DNA of 64,000 nucleotides from Sorghum bicolor (taxonomy: Eukaryota > Streptophyta > Magnoliopsida > Poales > Poaceae). Every line of letters begins with the position of its first letter. The stretch's first letter is position 1. Below, piece after piece: positions 1 through 10,789 of the stretch. Where the stretch lies: positions 3,211,997 to 3,275,996 of the forward strand of contig NC_012871.2 of NCBI RefSeq assembly GCF_000003195.3, written 5' to 3'. The notes beneath the pieces were generated by a model, which was given only the letters and a program-made list of their open reading frames with translations, did not search any database and was not told the origin of the DNA. The translations under genes were made by a program, and so were the position numbers.

Positions 1-148
1 AATCTAAGTTATCCCACTAAGTTTTTATTCCTTCCTTATGCTTGAGATTATTCCTTGCTTTGGTTATATATATAATTTTATTTCTGCTAGAAAACCTTTG
101 CTTGTTGCATCTAAGAACGAACACATAGCCTCCTTTGAAATGAATTTA

Positions 149-389
149 GGCCTTGTTTAGTTCACCCAAAAACCAAAAAGTTTTCAAGATTCCTCGTCAC
201 ATCGAATCTTACCGCACATGCATGAAGCATTAAATATAAACAAAAACAAAAACTAATTACATAGTTTGCCTGTAAATCGCCAGACGAATTTTTTGACCCT
301 ATTTATTCTATGATTGGACAATATTTGCCACAACCAAACGAAAGTGCTATAGTAGCGAAATCCAAAAAATTTCACATCTAAACAAGGCC
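149..389. mobile_element. Tourist-like MITE (PIF/Harbinger type)
   Basis: The terminal inverted repeats GGCCTTGTTTAG and CTAAACAAGGCC enclose about 241 bp and are flanked by a 3-bp TTA duplication (146-148 and 390-392). TTA/TAA duplications and this GGCCTTGTTTAG end are typical of Tourist-like MITEs. The same family recurs at 5303, 42675 and 63629. No coding capacity is seen. Confidence 0.85.
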
Positions 390-1364
390 TTATATTGCCA
401 AGTCTCATTCATTGTTAGTTTTTGCTGGGAACCTTCTTGTGTAGTCTCCTTGCCTGTTCCAGTACAAATTAACATGTCAAAGTCCACGTAAGATTAACAG
501 TGACAGATTGGACGACATATTCGGACACATTTACAAGTGTCTTTGGTTTAGGTGTCAATGATATGAGGGTGGGAACAAATAATAACCGTGATGATACATG
601 TCTCTTTTTTCTTCACAATAATTGACATTCATTGTACCATTTTTGACATTTTTTTTGAAATATCTTAGTTCTGTAAGTAGAAGATTATATCACTAGATTT
701 ATTATCAAAAGTAATTTAAGCATGTGATATATATCTAGCTATTTATTGTATAAATGTTCGCTTGAAAGATCAATAATGGCAAAACATAAAGCACTGAAAT
801 TTATTCTGAAATGGAGATTACTACACCTAATGGCCTACTAACTAGTTTCTCCTTAAAAAAATGACCTACTACTACAAAAGGATCATGCTGTCACTGCGGT
901 ATAAAAGGCTGTAATCACCAAGAGGAGGTTTCTCTTTTCTTTAAGAGAAATTTTACTACGCTTGGAAATAACGAGAGCCCTTCATTTCGTTAGATCTAAT
1001 GGTCTGAAAATAGAAGAACCAAATAAGAGGAACTTAATTCGTGGGCCGGAACCAAAATTTTGTGGGCCCGGAACTAGTTTGTAATTAAAATCAAAGGATA
1101 TTATTGTATTTCTAACATTTTAGAAGCTGCTTCTAATTAAAAAAAATCTCTTTCTTTAAACCATGTCAAGAGTTGAAGGGATGAAAGAGTCGCAAAAAAA
1201 AAAAAAATGAAAAGTGCATGCATCCAGTCAATGAGGCACGTTACCTTATCCTGCTACAAAGATATGTTTAACCATTTCTGCAGTTTTTTTTTTCAAAAGT
1301 ACCATTTCTGCAGGTTGGTTGCTGCAGAGCGCTACACTCCTGCCTCTCTGAATATTCAGAAGCG
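390..1364. other. intergenic, no gene seen
   Basis: AT-rich DNA without a convincing ORF. The stretch near 560-600 (a run containing GTGGGAACAAATAATAACCGTGAT) matches the tandem repeat at 10472-10708, so part of this segment belongs to the local duplications. Homopolymer A runs occur near 1140 and 1195. Confidence 0.6.
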
Positions 1365-1815
1365 TGCATGAATGCATATACAGACACGCGTCATGCATAG
1401 ATTAGAAAGTATAAACTAGTGCCAATAATGATTCCAACATATTTTAAGTGCATTATGGATTCACTACCGACCTTCCCCAGGTGCGCGCTGTAGTCAGCTA
1501 TGGTCAGTTTGACACTTGGAGCTAGGGATCGTGGAGGTTAATTAAAATACAGTTACATGATTGGCCGTTTTATAATCTCCCAGTTGTAGTAACATGCACG
1601 CTTACTGGCTCTATCTTTGCTTGCCTGACTGAATCTTATTATGTGTAGTGGTCAAGTGGATGATGCAAGTAATTAAACTAGGAAGCATATGTCGTGAGGT
1701 GGTTAATGAGCCTCTTACACGCAAAGTGCCAATTAACAAACCTCAGGAACCTAGGCCTTTTCCATTGGCTAGACAAATGTGTGGTCTCCATTAGATCTTG
1801 AAATAAAGAAGACAG
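1365..1815. repeat. diverged local duplicate (partner 36962-37320)
   Basis: Non-coding block whose landmarks recur in the same order at 36962-37320: a GCATGAATGCATATACAGAC start, then AAACTAGTGCCAAT, TTATAATCTCCCAGTTGTA, ACATGCACGC, ATGTCGTG, GTGTGG and CTCCATT. Small indels separate the copies. It is not recognisable as a transposon; both copies have the same orientation. Confidence 0.7.
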
Positions 1816-2599
1816 ATAGGTAGAATTGTGGTCATAATAATAAAGCCTGTATATAAAAAAAGGGATTTGCTTTATATATCCTATAGGCGCTTGAAATTTT
1901 CTTTTTTTAGCCAATTGATCTGAGTTGTTGGATCTTCATCCAACGCTCCTATTCATCTTCTTCCCGTTGCCCGACTCTACCTCTATATGGTGACACCCCC
2001 ATCCCCCGGTGCCACCGCCCATTGCCCTAACACGGCGCAGTTGTGTCTCGCTGGAGCTCCGCCGCTACGACTATGGTGGCAAAGCTCCGGCGAGACCCTA
2101 CCATGCGCACGGTGGCCTCCCTCTTCCCCTCCACCCTCCCGCTGCCGCTTTCTTCTCCGACTCTAGAGAATGGACCCTGCCCTGACTTGGCCTTGCCGCC
2201 TCCACCGCTATCAGGGCCTGAACTGCCTGGGCACGTCCCCACTGCCTAACCTGTCTCCCTCCCTCGGTCGGCCCATTCTATACCCACCAGAATTAGAGAA
2301 GATAGAGGGGGAGAGGCCAAAGTGGGAGCACGCTGGACTTACCCGATGCTGGTGAGGTTGTAGTCTCTGACTCTAGCGAGGCCACACCATCGGAACCCTA
2401 GCCGCGGTCGCAGGCACCGGTTGAGTGTGGGGTACAGGGCATAGGACGCGGGCATCACAGGCATCGAGCGGCCGCGGTGAGGCATGTGGGAGCATGGTAG
2501 GTTGTGGAGGAGCAGCTGTGGTCGGAGGTCTCGATTTGATCCACAGATGTGATAAAAAGAATTCAGCGCAAATAACCAAAGATAGCCGATGACCTTGGT
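1816..2599. other. GC-rich intergenic segment, unidentified
   Basis: An AT-rich lead (1816-1925) is followed by a GC-rich core (about 1960-2530) with overlapping short ORFs on both strands and no recognisable domain. The composition contrast suggests a captured gene fragment or a decayed element, but I could not find matching terminal repeats. Confidence 0.4.
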
Positions 2600-3660
2600 T
2601 CAAAGTATAATAAGTGAATTGGCCATTCTTTCTATCAGCTTATTATGTATATGCTTTTCGGTGCAAATTAAATAAACTGTTGGTGCATATATTTAACTCT
2701 ACGATCAATACTTCGAATTCAGCATCATGTGCAAATTAAATAAACTAGTTTTGAATACTGGCAAGCGCTTTAGTTTCAAAGATATATAATTAGGCACAAT
2801 ATGATGTTGGGGTTGGAGTAGCCATCAAAACTTCCAAAATTAAATGATTGTGATTGGTCACATGCATGAGATTGAGATACTTGTTGCATTGGTCAGATCT
2901 GGGCGGGCACGAGATATCTCTACCTACCACTACCATGCCAGTAGTACCAGAAATGATAAGTGGATGATAGGTACTTGTAACAGTAGATGCTGCATGCATG
3001 CATGTATTTGTGCACAGGTGGTGCATGTATTTGTTCGTTGGTCTGAAAAGTCATTGCTAAAAGTATTGTTCGTTGGTTTATCGTAAGAGAAAAATACTAG
3101 TAGAACAAGTACGGACGAACGGAACTTCAAATAACAATGTTGCATATTGAATGTACCATGCATATATACCGCTGCAGAGACGGAGATTCAGGTAACTCGG
3201 TTTTTCTGATGAACAACGAACATCTGTATCGTCGTGCAAGTCTGCATGCAGGCCGAAGAGACGATGGGTAGACGATTGCCATGATACGATACGCTTTCCA
3301 GGACTCCAGGTTAGTTGCCGGAATATATACATACCCTGCAGCTTAGTTGAAGATGCTGAGAGGATGGATCATGTGCCCGTCTGGGTCTGGCTGGCAGGCA
3401 TTCACAGATTCACTGATGCCTGGCTAATAAGATGTCGTTGCGTCGTGAGAACTGATGCATGAACTGCACACCTGCATGCAGTCTAGTACTTGATATATAT
3501 GCATGCAAATGCAATGATGCAATGCATCGCAACGAGCGGCGAGATATGGCTATATGCTAGCTACGCATGATGATCTGCACTAATGCATGCCTGCAAATAA
3601 AGGCTATGGTTGTTACACGTCCCCGTCGTTCTCGATTGATCGCGGGCTGCTCTCGATGGA
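2600..3660. repeat. diverged local duplicate (partners 10790-11860 and 36000-36177)
   Basis: Shared ordered landmarks with 10790-11860 include AAGTATAAT-AAGTGAATTG, GGTGCAAATTAAA, GGTGCATAT, CGAGATATCTCTACCTACCACTA, GCTGCAGA and ACGATTG-CATGA. The end of the block (3600-3660, CGTCCC-CGTTCTC with CGGATGCT-like sequence) resembles 36012-36060. It is non-coding. Confidence 0.65.
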
Positions 3661-4399
3661 TGCTAGCTTCTTCGCCTCTTGAGCACATGCTCCGCCGTTC
3701 ATTTTTCCACCGAGGTTCAGAATTGGCTCAGCATGTTTGGGTTTCTGCTTTTTTTTAACTGCGGACAATCCGAGATATTGTAGCGAGATAGATAGTCCGC
3801 CATCTCCAGTTTTGTGCAATTTGGTGCATTTCTTGTCCGTTCATCGGTCTCCGTTTCGAGTTCCAGCTTTTGTGTTGAATGTCTCTACCATTCCATAGAC
3901 CTTATCTAGGTGCCCTTGTCACCGGTTGGCTTGTGTATTCAAGATTCGAGACTTTGCTTTTTTTTTCTGTAGAAGTGGAGTGACTCATTTTTATTGTTTA
4001 GTGGCTTGGTGCTCTCTAAATCTCGTTTCACTTAGTTTGTAATGATCCGATGTGTTCCTATGGAATATCCACCCGTCCTTTGGGTTGTGGTCATCATGGT
4101 GGTTGATTTGCTTCTTAGGGTTTGATTTTAGGATAGTGGTCAAATATTGTGAGAGAAATTTGAGGCTCGTATATTAAGCTCTTGTGGGAGCGGTAACAAA
4201 TTTGAACAGGACGGAATCAAATTGTGGCGTGACGACTGAATTACAGATCGAGTTACGGGCGTCGTGACTAAATTACAGATGGACTGACACAAGCATGATC
4301 ACACGTTATCTCTTACCGGCGGTTATGGGATGACGTTACAAATACGGGAACCAAACAGCACGAGGTTCTTGGCGTGTGCGTGCGTGTGCTTTCATAAAG
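3661..4399. other. intergenic, no gene seen
   Basis: No ORF with a recognisable domain. Mixed composition with one poly-T run at about 3959-3966. Confidence 0.55.
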
Positions 4400-4950
4400 T
4401 CGACCACCACGTACTGTACTGTTGAATTGTTGGGCTCCACTCCAATATATAGTGCAAGTTGTTCAACGTACAGGGCGTCGTTTTGCCGTTGGTTACACTT
4501 GCAAACATGCATGCATGGACATGGACGACGACCACGGCACCACCACGCCGGATCGGATCGGATCGGATCGGAGAAATTAATAAAGCCTTTGCAATATATA
4601 GTCATGGATGGCAGCTGCTGTGGCCGGCGGGCATGCATGCATTCTGCATTTCTGTAATGTACAATAATGCAGTGGTACGGTGAACCATACTACAGGGTAC
4701 ACGGTACAGGGCTACGGTAGATATGTGCACATCAAAGTCAAAGCGGATCGATGATGAAGCTGCTTGCATAGAAGCATGTCGTTGGTCGGTTTCCGTGTAA
4801 TTTAACGGAACCAAATTCCCTGTGCTCTAAATTAACTTAAATGACCAGATAAACAACATTAGAGCTGCAAAAGTTACATACATTACTAGTAGAGTACGTA
4901 CATAGTAGTTGTAACCAATCATCTACATAAATTGATTTATCATACGTTAC
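4400..4950. repeat. diverged local duplicate (partner 6990-7460)
   Basis: Ordered shared landmarks with 6990-7460: TTACACTTGCAAACAT, CACGGCACCACCAC / AAGGCACCACCACC, TCGGAGAAAT, GATGGCA-CTGCTGTGGCC, TGTACAATAAT, GGTGAACC, GAGTACGT and TAGTAGTT. It also carries a short GGATC tandem at 4550-4571. Non-coding. Confidence 0.65.
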
Positions 4951-5259
4951 GCTCATCTGGATTTACAATACATACTCTTTATTAGGTAGGCAAATTGGTT
5001 TTCTCTATGCTGTTCCCACCGAATCCGTGTGAGAATGAAAACTTATGCTTTACAAGTGTCATGATGAGCTAGCACACATCGCTTTCTAGAACAAATGTGG
5101 GGGTGCATGACTAATCAGTAGACAAGTATATATATATTAAGGTTTTGTTTGATACATAGGGAACTCGTCCAAACATAGGGCTGATAGATGGGTTAAATGT
5201 TATAAATTAAACTTCTAACTAGTAAAATTAGCTAACTAGTTGGTCAGACCTAACTAATA

Positions 5260-5762
5260 CTCCCTCCGTCCACGAAAGAGTCAATTTCTAGAGTTGTCCT
5301 AAGGCCTTGTTTAGTTCCCAAAAAATTTTGCAAAATTTTTCAGATTCCCCGTCACATCGAATCTTTAGACGTATGTATGGAGTATTAAATATAGATGAAA
5401 ATAAAAATTAATTGCACAGTTTGGTCGAAATTGACGAAACGAATATTTTGAGTCTAGTTAGTCCATGATTGGATAATTTTTGTCAAATACAAACGAAAGT
5501 GCTACAGTGTCGATTTTGCAAAATTTTTTGGAACTAAACAAGGCCTAAGTCAAACTTTTTAAACTTTGACCAAATTTCTAGAAAAAAATGCTAAGATTTA
5601 TAGTATCAAATTAGTATTATTAGATTCATCATAGAATATATTTTCATATAATGTGCATTTTATATTATATATGTTGTTACTCTTTTCTATAAAGTTAGTC
5701 AAACTTTAAAAAGTTTGACTGACACGAATCGTAGGAATTGATTCTTTCGTGGACGGAGGGAG
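5260..5762. mobile_element. Stowaway-like MITE, itself interrupted
   Basis: The ends CTCCCTCCGTCCACGAAAGA and TCTTTCGTGGACGGAGGGAG are near-perfect inverted repeats flanked by TA (5258-5259 and 5763-5764), the signature of Tc1/mariner-related Stowaway MITEs. Without the inner element at 5303-5545 it would be about 257 bp. Confidence 0.88.
5303..5545. mobile_element. inner Tourist-like MITE of the nest
   Basis: GGCCTTGTTTAGTTCC at the left and GGAACTAAACAAGGCC at the right form a perfect 16-bp inverted repeat with TAA target duplications (5300-5302, 5546-5548). Same family as 149-389. It is inserted in the left arm of the Stowaway-like MITE. Confidence 0.92.
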
Positions 5763-6007
5763 TATGGACTAACTTTTAGCCCTAAAGTAACAATAACAAC
5801 TAACCCTAGCTGATCCAAACATGCCCTAAGAACAGACTAATTAATGTTGTGCCCATGTCCCCATAATATGTGTTTGTTTTTTTGGATCTAACAGTGCTAA
5901 TAATTAGTAAGATTAGTGTACTGGTTGATCTAGAAGTTAATAGACCACCTAACTATTAGCTATGAGGCTGCTAACTATTAGTTCCACTAGCAATTTTGGA
6001 GCTACTA

Positions 6008-6850
6008 ATAGATCCCGATGAATTTTTTAAATTCTATACTGAACATGGAATTGTTCCTAAAAGGACGCCACCATACTCACTACACAACTAAATGGGACAG
6101 CTGAAAGAAAGAACCATACTCTAACTAAGTTGTTCAACGCCATGTTAGAGACAACGATGCTTCCCAGGCAATGTTGGCGTGAGGCTATTTTGACTGCATA
6201 TCATGTCCTAAATAGAGTTTCTATAAACATAGGAACTACATCATTCAAGGAATGGGAAAAGAAAAGGCTAATCTATCCTACTTGTCCACTTAGGGTTGTT
6301 TGGCTAAGGTGGATGTGCAAATCAACAAGAAGCTAAAACTTGGACAAAAAAAATATTGATTGTGTTTTACCTTGGTTATGCTATTCATAGCGTGGTATAG
6401 GTTCTTCATAAGAAACTTTGAAGTACCTGGTATGCGTGTTGGTACTATCATGGAGTATAGAGATGCTACATCTTCTAAGAATGAATTTTCTATCAAAGCA
6501 ACAAATAGCACTTAACTTCTAGCCATGAACCTATCACACTCTATGAGCAACATGTTCTGATACAAAACATCGAGGGAACCTATGTGGAAAACCCTAAGGA
6601 GGAAGACACCGTAGTTACTCGAAAGACTAACAAACAATGGACCACAAAGTTTTTTTTTGTGTATAGACATACTCCAAGAACCATTGAAGAGGCATATTCA
6701 TCTTCTAACATTGACTCGTGGAATGAAGCGATATAAAGTGAGATAAATTCAATTATGTCTAATGAAACTTTGGAAGCTATTGAATGTCCTTACGGGTGTA
6801 AACATGTAGGATGGAAATAGATATTCCATAAAAAGAAATGGTACTAGTAA
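6008..6850 (+). pseudogene. Ty1/copia integrase-RT relic
   Basis: Conceptual translation in shifting frames shows copia-type integrase and reverse transcriptase pieces. From about 6014 there is DEFFKFYTEHGIV-like sequence. A GQLKERT piece corresponding to the usual NGxAERKNRT motif follows. From 6130 the frame reads AMLETTMLPRQCWREA and TAYHVLNRV. A KKLKLGQK / VFLGYA segment follows near 6330-6390, and the start of the RT domain (TIEEAY, ETLEAIECPYGCKHVGWK) lies near 6690-6820. Stops and frame changes interrupt every part, and no LTRs were found around it. The family assignment is established knowledge; the fragment is clearly non-functional. Confidence 0.75.
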
Positions 6851-6989
6851 GAAGTACCAGGCAAGACTTTTGCTCAGAGGTTGATCCCATTTGTCTGAAT
6901 CTAGCTGCTTGCAGTCTATATCTGCAATGCGACTGCAGGCGCCGCACTGTTGCAGGATTCAGACTACCAGGCCAGTTCAAGTTGGTTGG

Positions 6990-7460
6990 ACACGGACAGA
7001 GCGTCGGCTTGCCGTTGTTAGTTAATTACACTTGCAAACATCAACATGCATCACTGACCTATCACTGATGGACCAAGGCACCACCACCGTACCGGGTCGG
7101 AGAAATGAAGCGGCAGTAGTAGTCAACGATGGCAACTGCTGTGGCCTGTGGGCTGTGGCCGCCATGCATTTTGTACAATAATCCAGCGGTGAACCCTACA
7201 GCTACAGATATATGGCTTGGTCCTCTGGTCCACATAATTATTCCACCATCTGAAATTAAATTTCAAAGGCGATAAGATGACGAAGCTTCCTGCCGCGTGT
7301 ATGTAATTTATCCGTCACGGAATCAAATTCTTCATTCAAAGTGCTAGCAGATCAGTGCTCCAAATTACAGCTAACCAATAACACTAGAACTGCAAGTTAT
7401 GTACACGCTAGAGTACGTAGTAGTTCTAGCCCGCCAATCATTTCTGGGAGTTGTCTGCAA
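6990..7460. repeat. diverged local duplicate (partner 4400-4950)
   Basis: Same landmark order as 4400-4950, without the GGATC tandem and with several indels. It lies directly downstream of the copia relic. Confidence 0.6.
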
Positions 7461-7533
7461 GACTGCAATGCTGATGCAGACAGGCCTTCTGATTGTATTA
7501 TATCATTGGCCTGTCAATTATGAGACTAATACT

Positions 7534-7643
7534 TGTTCGTTTGAGCTTATCAGCTGAATCTGACAGACATTCAGCAATATTTTTTCTCTCACAACAAATC
7601 AACTAATAATACTTTCTGTCATGGCTTATCAGCCAAACGAATA
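7534..7643. mobile_element. short MITE-like inverted repeat
   Basis: TGTTCGTTTGAGCTTATCAGC at the left mirrors GGCTTATCAGCCAAACGAATA at the right, giving imperfect inverted ends around about 110 bp. The GTTCGTTTG-GCTTAT end is common in grass MITEs. A clear target duplication was not resolved. Confidence 0.5.
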
Positions 7644-7997
7644 AATAACTAGTGTAGTTGGTCTTAACTTGATGGTCTTTGCTCGGGTTCTCTAAGAGCA
7701 ACTCCAACAGGTGTGATATCCTTATTGACTCGGCTATATTTAGATTTTTTTTTATAGCAAAAACTAAACTCGTCTAGTTTTTAAAATATAAATAACTGAG
7801 CTTCCCTGAAATTTCGCTAGCTACAGAAAGCAAAAAGCAAGCCTGCTCGCTCGCCATCCTCCCATTTTCCCGCTCAAGGCAGCACGGTCCCGCGTGCACG
7901 AGACCCTTCCTGCACATTGCGAAGCCTCTGGTCTGTCTGATTCGGGCATCCTGGTGAGTGCACAAACAACGTCTCATCCTCCTCTACTGTTCACTAA
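7644..7997. other. intergenic with a MITE end
   Basis: GAGCAACTCCAACAG at 7698 resembles the left end of the MITEs at 37627 and 62551, but no matching right end was found here. No gene is seen. Confidence 0.45.
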
Positions 7998-9151
7998 GGC
8001 CAGTCTCAATAGGCATTTCATGAGAGTGTCATGCACATTTAATCGGGTGACAACTCAGCAAAAAAAGAATCTTTGCATGAAATGGTGAAGAGAGAGAAGG
8101 AAAACGTTTCATCCCGGTGAAACAAGATAGCGTTGTTTCCAACCACTCGGAAACAGGGTGAAACGAGCGTTGAGGGGCATGTTTCATCCTCCCTGACCCC
8201 GTGTGGCGGCGGAGCCCCTTCACCATATCCCGCGCGGCAACCACCGTTCTCCCCCGCGTAGCTTCCCTCCCCATCCCCTCTGTGCTCGCCGTCCGTCGTG
8301 TTGCAGTTGAAGCCAAGGTCTCCCGAGGTGCGGATCTGCCTGGCCCCGGATCTGGGCTCGCCACCCTCTCTCCCCCGCGTTTGCTCTCGCTCGATTCGCC
8401 GCAATGCCTGCCGTGCTGTTCCCTCGCTCGCGCCTTGAGCTCGAGTGCTCGCTCTGAGGTGGTTTTGCTTCGCTCGGGTTCAGGGAGCAATGCCGCCCGG
8501 TCGGAGGAATCTGAGTTTTTCGGATAGACAAATCTGTGCTAGCGTTTATGGCTTGTTTTTTTTCTGCTTGTGGGGGATCGATTTGCTGTAATGTTGCGGG
8601 GAGATATCGCGTCGAGTCCTCTCGTTGGTTTGGTTTCAACATGGATTCGAGTGTACTAGGCCTGAATTGCGTTAGCGTAGTGTATGTATTTGCTCCATTG
8701 TGTGTTTCTGAATCTCTTCCTTTTCTGTATCTATTTTTGAAATTATTTTCTGTTGGCTCCCTCCATATTTTCGTTTTAGATTTTTGTAAAATATATATGT
8801 AGAAAAAAATATGTTGTGGCTTCAGCGTATTTGAACTTTTTTTTATCTAAGTTACAGTCATATGTCCTAGTTGTCTTTGAATAGTCGTATGCTGAAGGTT
8901 CAATGCTGCTATTCTGGTTATCTGAACAATTTTATATGCTATCTTTGTGTGTCCCTCAGTGCGAATGGCTACACAATTAATCAGTGCATATGATTTCTTC
9001 ATTCATCAGTAATTAAATACTTTACTTAGTTTTGGAATTGGTGCAATGAAACACTACGTTGTGAAGGCTAGTTTCATTCATTGTTTCATCCCACTCTAGC
9101 TGATGTGGCTTTTTAGAAACCGTGTAGTGAAACTGAGCATTGAGACTGGCC
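7998..9151. mobile_element. Tourist-like element with internal gene-like insert (Pack-MITE candidate)
   Basis: Perfect 13-bp terminal repeats GGCCAGTCTCAAT ... ATTGAGACTGGCC are flanked by TAA (7995-7997, 9152-9154). The outer arms (7998 to about 8192 and about 8982-9151) align with the adjacent 360-bp element at 9155-9514. The middle has no counterpart there. That middle has a GC/CT-rich part (about 8193-8510) followed by a T-rich part, the composition expected of a grass 5' UTR or first exon followed by an intron on the plus strand. I identified no source gene. Confidence 0.75.
8193..8981 (+). other. putative captured gene fragment inside the MITE
   Basis: About 790 bp present only in this member of the MITE pair. 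The first 320 bp are GC- and CT-rich; the rest is T-rich and intron-like. A 108-codon open stretch (8201-8527) exists but has no ATG start and no recognisable motif, so no protein is claimed. Orientation is inferred from the composition order only. Confidence 0.5.
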
Positions 9152-9154
9152 TAA

Positions 9155-9514
9155 GACCAGTCTCAGTGGAGGTTTCACCAGAATGTCATGTACATTTATT
9201 AGAGCGTCGTGTCAGCAAAACTGTACTTTTTGTATGAAACGAGGAGGAGAGAGAGGAAGTAGTTTCACCATGGTGAAACCCCGTGGGCGTTGTTTCTCAC
9301 GCGGTGAAACAGGATGAAATCTCCACTGAGGGCTAAATCGTTTCACCATCTTGCATGTGATCCAATCATTTTGCAGTAATTAAATGCTTTGCCCAGCTTA
9401 GGAAACGTCAAGGTGAAACTCATGCATTGTGAAGGTTGTTTCATTATTCGTTTCATTGATACCCTGTCAACGGATTTTTTTTGGAAACAGTGCATTGAAA
9501 CAGGTCACTGGACC
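9155..9514. mobile_element. unfilled sibling MITE
   Basis: Starts GACCAGTCTCAGTG and ends CACTGGACC, flanked by TAA (9152-9154, shared with the previous element, and 9515-9517). Internal motifs shared in order with the arms of 7998-9151 include TGTCATG-ACATTTA, AGCAAAA, GGTGAAAC, CAGTAATTAAAT, TTGTGAAGG and GGAAAC-GTG. It shows what the element looks like without the insert. Confidence 0.7.
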
Positions 9515-9517
9515 TAA

Positions 9518-10471
9518 AAAAAATGATGACTCATCCTCCTAAAGCACTTGGTAGGCCTCCTGCCCTCCTCAGCAAAACGTGTTGCTCGAGCTCGAGCTAG
9601 AGCTGTGCCAAAAAGACCCTAAGATGGAGCGTTATGGTCTATAGATGGCCTCATTTCATTTCTTTTTTTTTTTTGCAAAAGCCAAGTCGGACCAAAAATA
9701 ACCCAAAAATTCTTGAAAATGCAAACATCATAGCAATAAGGAATTAAAGCAAACGCTACCAAATTAATTAATGCTAAGAAATAATTGTTGAAATCAGAAA
9801 AAAAGACCCACACAGTGCAAGTTGGCATCATTAGATGGGAACATTAATTCTAGGGTACATTAATTCCATTTTGCTGTCATCGTGTTCTTGCAGAGGGCCC
9901 ACCAACCATTTCTTCAGAAACGCTGTCGAAGCAATAGCACTTTGTGTGAACAGTTAACAAGACTATGGTGCAAAGATCCAGTACGTGTATCTTACTCTCC
10001 TCAAACTGGAACTTGACACATACCCATCGAACCATTGAGATCTTAGTTGACCTTTGAGTCTCTGAGGTGACTCATTTGGCTCCACAAGAGAGTCCATTTC
10101 ACATTTCTTTGTCCAGTTTTGTTGGTTGGTGTAAAAGACGTGTAATATCATATCGGTACTTAACAACAAGAAGATATTTCTAGATGAACAAATTTAGTGG
10201 AAGCCACATCTTCAGCAACGAAAGTGACTATGTTGTGAACAATAACACCATAAGAAACCAAATCATTTTACAGAAACACCCCTGACATGTAGGCCCAACT
10301 CTATCATGCGTGGTCCATATCCGCCAAATTCAAATGTTGTAGCAATTTCATTTCTCTTTTTCTTTTGAGAGATGGTAACGGCATATGTCAAAATCTGCAT
10401 ATAACATTATATTAACAACGACCGATTGAATATATATTCAAACATGTGCCTTTGGTTAAGTTGGCAATGAC
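9518..10471. other. intergenic, no gene seen
   Basis: AT-rich with short chance ORFs only. The part from about 10340 resembles 420-600 (local duplication). Confidence 0.5.
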
Positions 10472-10708
10472 ATGTGGGTGGGAACAAATAATCACCGTGA
10501 TAATACCAACAACCTCTCTTTTTGCCTTGGACTTAATTAACGCTGTTACAACCAAGAAGTGATGGAAATGTTAAATAGGGAACAAAAGATGTGGGTGGGA
10601 ACAAATAATAACCGTGATAATACCAACAACCTCTCTTTTTGCCTTGGACTTAACTAACGCTGTTACAACCAAGAAGTGATGGAAATGTTAAATAGGGAAC
10701 AAAAGATG
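10472..10708. repeat. 117-bp tandem duplication, two copies
   Basis: Copy 1 begins ATGTGGGTGGGAACAAATAA at 10472 and copy 2 repeats at 10589, a period of 117 bp. By eye the copies differ at two positions (ATCACC/ATAACC and TTAATTAACG/TTAACTAACG). A single diverged relative lies near 560. Confidence 0.9.
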
Positions 10709-10789
10709 AAATATGTGACAGATAGGAAATATTTTTAGTTTTAGTTTGAAATAGGGAACGAGAAGTTTTTCTAGTTTCAAATAGGAAGT

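Larger units (their letters stand above)
5141..5826. mobile_element. outer Tourist-like MITE of a three-level nest
   Basis: The ends GGTTTTGTTTGAT (5141) and ATCCAAACATGCCC (to 5826) are imperfect inverted repeats flanked by TAA on both sides (5138-5140, 5827-5829). Further in, AGGGCTGATAGATGGGTTA on the left and ACTTTTAGCCCTAAAGTAA on the right are subterminal arms. The element is interrupted by the Stowaway-like MITE at 5260-5762. Confidence 0.7.

Noticed and set aside
8029..8490. 153-codon minus-strand ORF in the Pack-MITE candidate
   Set aside because: It crosses the junction between MITE arm and insert and overlaps other frames; the composition suggests an untranslated leader rather than coding.
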